Positions 1 to 8,091 of a stretch of 55,004 nt of DNA are shown here, piece after piece. Source of the DNA: Bacteroidales bacterium (lineage in GTDB: Bacteria > Bacteroidota > Bacteroidia > Bacteroidales > UBA4417); contig JADJGZ010000027.1 of the NCBI GenBank assembly GCA_016707785.1, positions 1 through 55,004 on the forward strand, written 5' to 3'. Both the position numbers and the translations under genes were made by a program. Positions within the stretch are counted from its first letter, which is position 1; each line of letters begins with the position of its first letter. Under the pieces are notes generated by a model, which did no database searches, was not told where the DNA came from, and worked only from the letters and a program-made list of their open reading frames with translations.

Positions 1-14
1 ACTAAAAAGTAAAG

Positions 15-36
15 CCCCCTGAAAAATTTCAGAGGG
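15..36 (-). terminator. Rho-independent terminator after pntB
   Basis: On the minus strand CCCTCTGAAA and TTTCAGGGGG form a ten-pair stem with one U-G wobble and a two-base loop. It is followed by CTTTACTTTTTAGT, which supplies the U-rich tail. It lies about 30 bases past the pntB stop codon, where the end of the pnt operon is expected. Confidence 0.75.
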
Positions 37-63
37 CCCATAAAAGTGAGGAAGAAATATGTA

Positions 64-1539
64 CTACAAGCTCTTGATCTCAGCCACAAGTTTCTGAAGA
101 GTAGCTTTGGCATCGCCGAAGAGCATCCTGTTCTTGGGGTGATAAAAGAGATTATTAGGGATGGCGGCATAACCGGCAGCCATACTACGTTTCATTACGA
201 TGATATTCTTGGCATCGAGAGCTTTAATGATCGGCATACCATAAATCGGGCTTGATGGATCATCTTCAGCAGCAGGGTTTACAACATCATTTGCCCCGAT
301 AACAATAACCACATCAGTATTGGTCATTTCATTATTGGCATCTTCCATTTCAACCAGCTTTTCATAAGGTACATCAGCTTCAGCCAAAAGTACATTCATA
401 TGTCCAGGCATACGGCCTGCAACAGGATGGATGGCATATTTTACTTCCACACCTTTACTTGCAAGCAGATTGTCGAGCTCATGGCATAAATGCTGTGCCT
501 GTGCAACGGCAAGTCCATAACCCGGAACAATGAAAACTTTCTGAGAATAGCTGAGCAATACAGCAGCATCTGACAAGGAGATTTCCTTAACGGTTTTGTC
601 TTCAGCTTCTGTTCCACCTGCTCCGGCAACTCCGAAAGCACCAATGATAACATTCAGAAGGGAGCGGTTCATAGCCTTACACATCAGGATGGTTAGGATG
701 GTTCCTGATGAACCAACAAGGATACCACCGGTGAGCATGGCCTGGTTTCCATAAAGGAATCCGCCCATGGCAGCTGCAACCCCTGTGAATGAGTTGAGCA
801 GTGAAATAACTACCGGCATATCAGCTCCACCGATTGGCATAACGAAGGTTACTCCATAAATCAGTGCAGCAAGGGCAAATAAGTAAATTGGCCAGTTATT
901 GTCGGCTACCGGTTTCATGAAAAGGATCACAACCAGGGCAACTAACAGAAGTACAAGGAAGCTTAAGTTTACAATTCGCAGGATAGGATGTTTGATATCA
1001 CCAATCCTGCCATCCAGCTTACCGAAAGCAATCATACTACCGGCAAAGGAAACGCCACCGATCATCAGTCCGAGGAGAATGGCAATACCTTCCCCATTAA
1101 GCATATGGATGGCACCTTCATTAGCAAGCACGTTCTGCATTTTCGGGAATTCCATCAGGGAGATGAGTGCGGCGCAGGCACCGCCCATTCCATTAAAGAT
1201 GGAAACCATCTGAGGCATGGCTGTCATTTTTACCTTGATAGAAGCATACCATCCGATAAAAGAACCAATAGCAAGTGCTATCACGATCCAGAGCACATTG
1301 CCGATACCCTTGATTTCGGTGGTTCCGTCGGGAAGGGTAACTTCAGTTTTGTGGAAAAGGATGGTGAACAGGATAGCAGCTCCCATGCCGGCAGCGGCCC
1401 ACAGGTTCCCTGAACGGGCAGTGGCAGGATGACTCAACTTCTTCAGTCCTAAAATAAAGAGAACAGAAGCAAGGAGGTAGGAAATTTCGAGGATGGATAT
1501 TTCACTCGAGAAATCAATGATTTTGGTAATTGTTTCCAT
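64..1539 (-). CDS. pntB: NAD(P) transhydrogenase subunit beta (PntB)
   Basis: Beta subunit of the membrane transhydrogenase, which couples proton movement to hydride transfer between NADH and NADP+. The 491-residue product has about nine hydrophobic segments in its first 300 residues (domain II). A soluble NADP(H)-binding domain III follows, with VPGYGLAVAQAQH, HPVAGRMPGHMNVLLAEA, VVIVIGANDVVNPAA and a GYAAIPNNLF segment, all hallmarks of the family. Length is close to the usual 460-490 residues. It lies 12 bases behind pntAB on the same strand and is the last gene of the operon, followed by a hairpin terminator. No key segment is missing. Confidence 0.97.
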   Translation of the reverse strand: METITKIIDFSSEISILEISYLLASVLFILGLKKLSHPATARSGNLWAAAGMGAAILFTILFHKTEVTLPDGTTEIKGIGNVLWIVIALAIGSFIGWYASIKVKMTAMPQMVSIFNGMGGACAALISLMEFPKMQNVLANEGAIHMLNGEGIAILLGLMIGGVSFAGSMIAFGKLDGRIGDIKHPILRIVNLSFLVLLLVALVVILFMKPVADNNWPIYLFALAALIYGVTFVMPIGGADMPVVISLLNSFTGVAAAMGGFLYGNQAMLTGGILVGSSGTILTILMCKAMNRSLLNVIIGAFGVAGAGGTEAEDKTVKEISLSDAAVLLSYSQKVFIVPGYGLAVAQAQHLCHELDNLLASKGVEVKYAIHPVAGRMPGHMNVLLAEADVPYEKLVEMEDANNEMTNTDVVIVIGANDVVNPAAEDDPSSPIYGMPIIKALDAKNIIVMKRSMAAGYAAIPNNLFYHPKNRMLFGDAKATLQKLVAEIKSL

Positions 1540-1551
1540 GGTTTCTCCTCC

Positions 1552-1857
1552 TTATTTTTTCTTTTTCTTAAACATTTCAAGCATTCGGTCTGTAACTACG
1601 AATCCTCCTACCACATTTAAGGTTCCGAGTATCACTGCAATGAATCCAAGGATCAGAGAGAGTGTGTTTTCGGCATGGCCCATCACAATGATGGCTCCGA
1701 TGATTACCACTCCGTGAATGGCATTGCTACCCGACATTAGCGGGGTGTGAAGAACCGCAGGAACGTGCGAGATTACTTCTATCCCTAAGAACACAGAGAG
1801 TACGATGATGAAGATCATCTCTTTGTATTCCAGGAAAAATTTTAGTACTTCTTCCAT
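1552..1857 (-). CDS. pntAB: NAD(P) transhydrogenase subunit alpha, membrane part (PntAB)
   Basis: A 101-residue membrane protein with three hydrophobic segments (about residues 14-33, 48-62 and 66-86) that matches the C-terminal membrane domain of the transhydrogenase alpha chain. Many bacteria split alpha into a soluble PntAA and this short PntAB. The sequence HTPLMSGSNAIHGVV is characteristic. It lies directly before pntB but is separated from pntAA by about 670 bases holding a four-helix-bundle gene and two repeat tracts, although all read in the same direction. The product ends in a lysine-rich tail, as expected for a cytoplasmic terminus. Confidence 0.93.
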   Translation of the reverse strand: MEEVLKFFLEYKEMIFIIVLSVFLGIEVISHVPAVLHTPLMSGSNAIHGVVIIGAIIVMGHAENTLSLILGFIAVILGTLNVVGGFVVTDRMLEMFKKKKK

Positions 1858-1910
1858 AAATTGAGTTATTTAAGTGGTTGTTTTATTGTTGTTAAATGGT
1901 GGATTTTTGT

Positions 1911-1978
1911 GATGAAGTGATGATGTGCCGATGTGCCGAAGTGCCGAAGTGCCGAAGTGCCGATGTGTGCCGATGTGC
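1911..1978. repeat. Octamer repeat tract GTGCCGAA/T
   Basis: Five or more imperfect tandem copies of GTGCCGAA or GTGCCGAT. The tract lies downstream of the four-helix-bundle gene and upstream of pntAB. It is nearly the reverse complement of the tract at 2406-2505 (GGCACTTT units), so the two arms could pair across the gene. Confidence 0.85.
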
Positions 1979-2015
1979 TTTAATTACTTTTAGATTGTGA
2001 ACATGATCAATGAAT

Positions 2016-2357
2016 TTATAAGGTATTCATAAGGTTGATGATCTCTGCTTTAATTTTGATACATAGATTTCTTATCTCTGTTGCTTTTGATTCCTCAACG
2101 TAATTAAAATCCTGAGCAAGATATGACATGCTTCGCACTTCACTGGCTGATGCTTTCGAAATTTGAAGAAATCTTTTAAAGTCAGCTTTAGAAAATCTTT
2201 CAAATCCTTCAGCAGTATTATTCATTACCGAAACAGCTGCATTATTGATCTGATTTCTGAATCCATAATCCTGAACTTCAAGAAATGTAAAATGGACAAG
2301 GTTCGCCAGTTTTCTGGCGTCTTTCCATATGATCAAATCTTCAAAGTTCTTAACCAT
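2016..2357 (-). CDS. Four-helix bundle protein (23S rRNA intervening-sequence family)
   Basis: A 113-residue helical protein of the family first seen inside 23S rRNA intervening sequences and common as single genes in Bacteroidota. The motifs FEDLIIWKDARKLA, YGFRNQINNAAVSVMNN and TAEGFERFSKADFKRFLQI match the family closely, and the length is typical. Its function is unknown; members form pentameric four-helix bundles. It sits between pntAA and pntAB in the same direction, flanked on both sides by octamer repeats in opposite orientation, which suggests it arrived as a repeat-bounded unit. Translation as part of the pnt transcript is likely but not shown. Confidence 0.9.
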   Translation of the reverse strand: MVKNFEDLIIWKDARKLANLVHFTFLEVQDYGFRNQINNAAVSVMNNTAEGFERFSKADFKRFLQISKASASEVRSMSYLAQDFNYVEESKATEIRNLCIKIKAEIINLMNTL

Positions 2358-2405
2358 GCAGAAATATCGGGAGTTTTTGTACTAGTTAATTTGAACTCTT
2401 TGATC

Positions 2406-2505
2406 CGTGACACTTTAACCCTTTGGAACCTCGGCCCTTTGGACCCACGGCACTTTGGCACTTTGGAACCCCGGCACTTTGGCACTTTGGAACCTTGGCA
2501 CCACA
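2406..2505. repeat. Octamer repeat tract GGCACTTT
   Basis: Degenerate tandem repeat built from CTTTGGAACC and CGGCACTTTGGCA blocks with an underlying eight-base period. A block CCGGCACTTTGGCACTTTGG occurs at about 2471-2490, and a close variant lies just before it. It lies between the pntAA stop and the four-helix-bundle gene start, in opposite orientation to the tract at 1911-1978. Confidence 0.85.
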
Positions 2506-2526
2506 GCCCAGTGGCCTCTGATTTGC

Positions 2527-3651
2527 TTATCCAATCACTGATTTCACTCTTTCGTGAACGATCTCCTTGCCATGAGTAACGGCTGTACCTTTCACCAGGT
2601 CATCTTCCCAGTTCAGATTTAATGCACCTTCCTTGGTGATCATCAGCTTGAGGAAATTGATGACATTCTTGCCAAACATGCGGCTCGAATCGGTCGGGAT
2701 ATCAGTCGGGAAGAAGGAATTTCCAATGATCTTCACCCCATTGTGAACATAGATTTCATTGTTTTTGGTCAATTCGCAATTGCCTCCTGTTGAAGCAGCC
2801 AGGTCGATGATCACTGAACCGGCTACCATTCCTTCAACGGTTTCTTTCTTTATCAGTAAAGGAGCACGTTTTCCTGGAATTTGAGCAGTACAGATGATTA
2901 CATCACTCTTAATTGCCTGGTTGTGAATGGCCTGAGCCTGACGCTGCTTGAATTCGTCGGTCTGCTCAACGGCATAACCTCCGGCTGCTTTGTCATCAAT
3001 AGCGCCTTCAACATCCACGAATTTACCTCCGAGCCCCATTACTTCTTCTTTAACAGCAGCACGGACATCAAATACATAAACAACAGCACCGAGTTTACGT
3101 GCAGTAGCTACAGCCTGTAATCCGGCAACCCCGGCTCCCAGGATCAGCAGGTTGGCAGGCTTGATGGTTCCTGCAGCTGTCATGAACATTGGGAAAAACT
3201 TGGGTAAGGTGTTGGCAGCAGTCAGAACAGCCTTATAACCCGAAGCCGTTGCCTGGGATGAAAGGATGTCCATGGCCTGTGCACGGGTAGTACGCGGAAG
3301 TACATCCAGACTGAAACTGGTAATGTTTTTGGCTGCAAGTTCCTTAACAAGGTCTCCACTAAAATAGGGATTCAGTACTCCCATGAAAACCTGTCCTTCC
3401 TTGAGCAGACTCATCTCCTCCTTGTCAGGTGCATTGACTTTAATTACCAGGTCTGATCCTGCGATCACCTGTGCTTTGGTTTCAATTTTTGCGCCAACCA
3501 GCTCATAATCTTTGTCAGATGCAAAGGATCTCATCCCGGCATCTTTCTCGACAAGAACGGCGACGTTCATTTTCACCAACATAGCGACTCCCTCAGGTAA
3601 CATTGCGACCCGGTTTTCGCCTTCAATTTCTTTTAGTATTCCTATTGTCAT
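2527..3651 (-). CDS. pntAA: NAD(P) transhydrogenase subunit alpha, soluble part (PntAA)
   Basis: NAD(H)-binding domain I of the transhydrogenase, 374 residues, of the alanine dehydrogenase/PNT family. The N-terminal MTIGILKEIEGENRVAMLP is the family start. The Rossmann motif is LGAGVAGLQAVATARKLGA, followed by VYVFDVR with the acidic residue that binds the NAD ribose. The segment TAQIPGKRAPLLI is also conserved. The product stops before the membrane segments found in fused PntA, consistent with the separate pntAB at 1552-1857. The start at 3651 is supported by a well-spaced Bacteroidota promoter just upstream. First gene of the pnt operon. Confidence 0.96.
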   Translation of the reverse strand: MTIGILKEIEGENRVAMLPEGVAMLVKMNVAVLVEKDAGMRSFASDKDYELVGAKIETKAQVIAGSDLVIKVNAPDKEEMSLLKEGQVFMGVLNPYFSGDLVKELAAKNITSFSLDVLPRTTRAQAMDILSSQATASGYKAVLTAANTLPKFFPMFMTAAGTIKPANLLILGAGVAGLQAVATARKLGAVVYVFDVRAAVKEEVMGLGGKFVDVEGAIDDKAAGGYAVEQTDEFKQRQAQAIHNQAIKSDVIICTAQIPGKRAPLLIKKETVEGMVAGSVIIDLAASTGGNCELTKNNEIYVHNGVKIIGNSFFPTDIPTDSSRMFGKNVINFLKLMITKEGALNLNWEDDLVKGTAVTHGKEIVHERVKSVIG

Positions 3652-3682
3652 AACAGTAGGGGATTTTTAGATTTTATACGGG

Positions 3683-3715
3683 CAAATGTAACGTAATTTA
3701 CATGATTCTTTCAAA
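3683..3715 (-). promoter_or_regulatory. Promoter of the pnt operon
   Basis: Read on the minus strand, TTTG (3715-3712), 21 bases, then TACATTTG (3690-3683). This fits the Bacteroidota sigma-factor consensus TTTG / TAnnTTTG with normal spacing. The start of transcription would fall roughly 25 bases before the pntAA ATG. Confidence 0.65.
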
Positions 3716-4066
3716 TTATTGGGATGCGCTTTTTTGATAATTCAGTAAAACACGGAAGAAAAAAGATGCATCTTGTGAAAGGATTCACAAAAAATAAGAC
3801 CTCAGAAATCGCTAATCACCACAGCATTAGAAGGAAGTAACTATTTTTTCACTATTTTGTATCTTTCAATATTTCATATTTAATTCACCCGAATGAGAGT
3901 GCCCTGCAAGGATTCATTTCGGTGTAATCAGTCTAAATAAAAATAGTGGACAAATCAAAAAGTATTTATTGAATTATCTCATTCGTGTATTGTCTTCTGA
4001 AAATCAAACATGAGCGAAAAAAATACGGTTCACGCATCGAATAATAAAATCAATTTTAAAAAGTTG

Positions 4067-4100
4067 AACGGTATGTACTTAGGATAGGCCGAATACCGTT
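4067..4100. promoter_or_regulatory. Inverted repeat upstream of M6 protease gene
   Basis: AACGGTAT at 4067-4074 and ATACCGTT at 4093-4100 are perfect eight-base arms 18 bases apart. They end about 32 bases before the protease start and touch a near-consensus -7 box (TAACTTAG, 4100-4107). This is a possible operator or leader stem; low certainty. Confidence 0.3.
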
Positions 4101-4132
4101 AACTTAGCAGCAATAATGAGTTCCCAGGGAAA

Positions 4133-7100
4133 ATGTACTACAAATTATTGAGCTTTCTTGTATTTCTGATTGGTTTTTATTCGTTAAAAGCAGCCAATTT
4201 TTCATATAATCCGGTAAAATTGTCCCAGGCTGATGGTAGTGAAATTCAGGTGTTTATTTCCGGGGATGAGTATTATCAGTGGATACATGATTCCTTAGGA
4301 TATACGTTGCTGCAGGCAGACGATGGATTTTACTATTATGCGGTGCCTGATGGAGAATCTGTGAAACCCGGTATTTACAGGTATCCCTTGCTTACTCCTG
4401 AAATTTATGGAATCAGGAAATGGGTGAAAATTTCGGCAGGGGAGTACAAACGAAGAAAAGCCGGATTTGAGAAAGATGCGTCTCTTGAGATTGATTCACC
4501 ACATTCCGGATTGATCAATAATATTGTCATTTTCATCCGGTTTGCTGATGATGTGGAATTTACGTCGACACGCCAGAGTTTTGAACAACGATTCAATACC
4601 CTTCCGGGCCCTTCATTACGATCTTATTATTCAGAAGTAAGCTATAATAACTATACCATCTCTTCTACCACCTATCCTGAATGCCAGTCCAATACAAATC
4701 TTTCATACCAGGATCCACATCCCAGGGGGTATTTCCAGCCCTATAATGCAGCTACAAATCCATTGGGCTACCAGGATGATCAGGCAAGGGTATTTCGTGA
4801 ACATTCTTTGATAAGGGATGCGGTTCAGTGGATTAACATCCATTCGCCTATTCCTGAAACCCTTGTCTTAGATACTGATAATGATGGTTTTGTTGATAAT
4901 GTATGTTTTATTGTCAAAGGCAGTAACGGGGGCTGGTCCTCCATACTCTGGTCACACAGCTGGACACTCTATTCATTTGATATCATGATTAATGGGAAGT
5001 ATGTTTTTTATTATACTTTTCATCCTGAAATGCAATCAGAGGTAACTACTTTATGCCATGAGATGTTCCATACCCTTGGCGCGCCTGACCTGTATCATTA
5101 TGTGAACAGCGGACTACAACCATTGTATGCCTGGGATCTTATGGATTCCGGTTCCGGGCATATGACTGCCTATATGAAATGGCATTATGGAGCGCAACAA
5201 TGGATTGAGGAGATGCCGGAGATCACTTTTAGTGGTGTTTATACACTGAATCCGCTGAACAATCCGAATTCCAACTGCTTCAAAGTAAAATCGCCCTATT
5301 CTACAAGCCAGTATTTTGTCCTGGAATACAGGAAAAAAGAGGGACTATACGAAAGCAATCTCCCGGGGGATGGCTTATTGGTTTATAGGGTCGATGACTT
5401 TGTAAATGGAAACAGTGAAGGCCCTCCTGATGAGGTGTACCTTTTCAGGCCCAATGGCAGCTCTGCTTCCAATGGGAACCCTGAGTCGGCATTTCTGTCT
5501 GCTCAATCGGGACGCACTGCAATCAATGATACTACTAATCCACTTATATTTCTTCAGGATGGGAATCCGGGAGGTATCATGATTTCTGAGGTATCGGCAG
5601 CAGGAAGTCAGATCAGCTTTCGGGTCAGTCTTTCCAATACTCCTGTCGCCAGTGGATTTATTGCTCAGCCTGCAGGCGTTTCAGATATTGAGCTAAACTG
5701 GATTAAAAATGGCTTTGGAAATGATGTTCTGATTGCTTTTTCAACTGAACCAATCACAGGAAATCCGTGTATGGGGGTTAATTATTTGCCGGGAAGTGTG
5801 CTCCCTGGCGGAGGTGAGGTGGTTTACAGGGGTTCTGATGTTGGGTTCCTTCATACAGGCCTGACACAAAATACACATTATTATTACAAACTCTGGTCAG
5901 TTCAGCCTGGCAATTATTACTCTACAGCCATTATTGATGATTGTTTTACCAATTGTAGCCCGGGTTTTGCTCCTTACTATCAATCATTCGACTTATTAAG
6001 CCTTCCGAATTGCTGGGATACACAAGAAAGTTCATATGATGATGAAAACTGGAGAATCAGTATATCTTCACATGCCGGAGGATCGCCATATGAACTCATG
6101 TGTATTCCTGAAAACACGAATGGATATACCCGGCTGGTGATCAATCCCTTTAATACTTCTGGAGTCACAAAACTGAAGATGGTGTTCAGATTCTTATTCC
6201 TTGCTCATTTCCAGGGAACAACATTCAGGGTTCAAACCAGTAATAATCTGCAGGACTGGGTGAATGCCGACTGGTCGTATCACCCTTCACCCGGAGGCAC
6301 TCAACTGCCTCAGAACATTGAATTATTCCTGACTGAAAACCTTGATAATCCACTTACCTATATTGCTTTCCTGGTTGAGGGTGAGTTGTTTTCTTTTTCA
6401 GGTATTTACCTGGATGACCTGGAACTCACTATTGAAGAGAGCGATTTTTTTGTGGTACAGACTGCTGCATTTCCTATTGAGGGTGGTACAGTGAGTGGTT
6501 CGGGCTATTATTATCCGGGGCAGAGTGTTACCCTGCATGCTGAAGCCAGCCCGGGCTATAATTTCCTGCAATGGGAGGAATCAGGAGTATTCGTATCACA
6601 ATTGCCTGATTATAATTTTATTGCAGAAACCGATCGAAACCTTTCAGCCCGTTTCAGTACTACCCAGGTAAGTATTCTGACTCTGCCTGAGCCTGAAACC
6701 GGGGGAATAGTCACCGGCGGAGGAATTTATAATAAGTATGCTCCTGTGGATCTTGCTGCTTATCCGGCAGAGGAGTATGAGTTCGCTCATTGGAAAGAAG
6801 GCGGAAATATCATCACCACCGATGAGCAGTATAGTTTTTCTGCATATATCAGCCGCACACTTACAGCGGTGTTTACACCAAAAATGTTCAATATTAATTG
6901 CATGGCTACTCCTGATGTGGGTGGTGTTGTCCTTGGAGCCGGGAGTTTTCTGATGAATCAGGAGGTATCGTTACTGGCTCAAGCCAACGAAGGCTTCATT
7001 TTTGATGGCTGGTACGAGAATAACCTATGGGTGTCATCAACGTCATCTCTTTCTTTTACAGCTGAATATGACCGCTTTCTGGAAGCCAGGTTCCATTGCC

Positions 7101-7816
7101 CGGCCTGTAATGTGATCCTTGAGGCTGACCCACCACAGTCAGGTGAGGTGATCGGAGGTGGTTACTATGCTTCAGGTACTTCAGCAGAAGTGCAGGCCCT
7201 GCCAAATGAAGGCTGGAGTTTCCTTCACTGGACTGAAAACGGGAATGTTCTCTCAACGCAGCCTGAATATAGTTTTGTTGTCGACAGGAACCGAACAATG
7301 ATCGCCCGATTTGTCAAGGTGCATCAGATTCATGCAGTCATAAACCCGGCAAATGCGGGTATGGTGACTGGTGAAGGTGATTATTCTGATGGAACCCCTG
7401 TAGAATTAATGGCTATTCCAGCCTTAGAGTATGAGTTCCTTGCCTGGACTGAAGGTGATGATACTCTCACCCATCAGCCGTTATTTGTTTTTGTGGCATC
7501 AGGCGACAGAAACCTCACGGCCTGTTTCCAGCGGATTATTTCCATTCCCGGGGATCAACCTGTTGAAGAGTTGTCAATCTATCCTAATCCATGCCGGGAT
7601 CAACTTTTTATTGCTATACCCGGAAGTATGCAATCGGAGCGTTTTTCGTTTTCCCTCACTAACAGCAGTGGAATTGTTATTTGTAACCAATCACTATCCG
7701 TCGGTATCGCCGAACAGGTTATTGACCTGGGATCTGTCCCAAATGGATTTTACCTGGCCAGGTTACAGGATCAAAATGGAACGATGCATTGTTATAAACT
7801 TTCAATTGTTAAATAG
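4133..7816 (+). CDS. Secreted M6 family metalloprotease with T9SS sorting tail
   Basis: A 1227-residue secreted zinc protease. A signal peptide (about 1-20, ending LKAA) is followed by a conserved N-terminal segment (SGDEYYQWIHD). The catalytic domain carries HEMFHTLGAPD (H309, E310, H313, D319), which fits the M6 immune-inhibitor-A signature HExxHxxGxxD. DTDNDGFVDN near residue 248 looks like a calcium loop. A beta-rich domain follows, then five repeats of about 65 residues with the pattern GGxVxGxGxYxxG...FxxWxENG...AxF, matching the bacterial repeat family often placed before sorting signals. The last 80 residues (SIYPNPCRDQL to KLSIVK) are a T9SS type A sorting domain, so export across the outer membrane is expected. 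It is paralogous to the next gene. Confidence 0.93.
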   Translation: MYYKLLSFLVFLIGFYSLKAANFSYNPVKLSQADGSEIQVFISGDEYYQWIHDSLGYTLLQADDGFYYYAVPDGESVKPGIYRYPLLTPEIYGIRKWVKISAGEYKRRKAGFEKDASLEIDSPHSGLINNIVIFIRFADDVEFTSTRQSFEQRFNTLPGPSLRSYYSEVSYNNYTISSTTYPECQSNTNLSYQDPHPRGYFQPYNAATNPLGYQDDQARVFREHSLIRDAVQWINIHSPIPETLVLDTDNDGFVDNVCFIVKGSNGGWSSILWSHSWTLYSFDIMINGKYVFYYTFHPEMQSEVTTLCHEMFHTLGAPDLYHYVNSGLQPLYAWDLMDSGSGHMTAYMKWHYGAQQWIEEMPEITFSGVYTLNPLNNPNSNCFKVKSPYSTSQYFVLEYRKKEGLYESNLPGDGLLVYRVDDFVNGNSEGPPDEVYLFRPNGSSASNGNPESAFLSAQSGRTAINDTTNPLIFLQDGNPGGIMISEVSAAGSQISFRVSLSNTPVASGFIAQPAGVSDIELNWIKNGFGNDVLIAFSTEPITGNPCMGVNYLPGSVLPGGGEVVYRGSDVGFLHTGLTQNTHYYYKLWSVQPGNYYSTAIIDDCFTNCSPGFAPYYQSFDLLSLPNCWDTQESSYDDENWRISISSHAGGSPYELMCIPENTNGYTRLVINPFNTSGVTKLKMVFRFLFLAHFQGTTFRVQTSNNLQDWVNADWSYHPSPGGTQLPQNIELFLTENLDNPLTYIAFLVEGELFSFSGIYLDDLELTIEESDFFVVQTAAFPIEGGTVSGSGYYYPGQSVTLHAEASPGYNFLQWEESGVFVSQLPDYNFIAETDRNLSARFSTTQVSILTLPEPETGGIVTGGGIYNKYAPVDLAAYPAEEYEFAHWKEGGNIITTDEQYSFSAYISRTLTAVFTPKMFNINCMATPDVGGVVLGAGSFLMNQEVSLLAQANEGFIFDGWYENNLWVSSTSSLSFTAEYDRFLEARFHCPACNVILEADPPQSGEVIGGGYYASGTSAEVQALPNEGWSFLHWTENGNVLSTQPEYSFVVDRNRTMIARFVKVHQIHAVINPANAGMVTGEGDYSDGTPVELMAIPALEYEFLAWTEGDDTLTHQPLFVFVASGDRNLTACFQRIISIPGDQPVEELSIYPNPCRDQLFIAIPGSMQSERFSFSLTNSSGIVICNQSLSVGIAEQVIDLGSVPNGFYLARLQDQNGTMHCYKLSIVK

Positions 7817-8091
7817 TTTTTTTAAAGTCCTGGTCGGATAAAGCCGGCTGGGTGTATTTTTAAAGTTGAAAATAGAACAATTCTTATATCTCACTTGTAC
7901 ACTTTATATCTAACAGTTAAACTTTCTCACAGCCTGTCTGGCTTGTAGTCCTTTAGTCTTCTCTTGTCTGCTTTTATATCCGATGAAAAACATCTGATTT
8001 TCATTGTTTTCACCCTGTTACTTTTTAAGTTTTAGCCTATTAATTGTAAACATTCCCAGGCAAGGAACTATTCAGGGTTTATCGACAGAAA

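Larger units (their letters stand above)
3652..4132. other. Intergenic region between pntAA and the first M6 protease
   Basis: A 481-base AT-rich stretch between divergent genes. It holds the pnt promoter near its left end and a short inverted repeat (4067-4100) near its right end. No convincing reading frame or RNA gene was seen. No exact TAnnTTTG box was found for the rightward gene; TAACTTAG at 4100-4107 is one base off. Confidence 0.6.

Noticed and set aside
2163..2579. Plus-strand open frame across the right octamer tract
   Set aside because: Its C-terminal half is a translation of the repeats and its N-terminal half is antisense to the four-helix-bundle gene.
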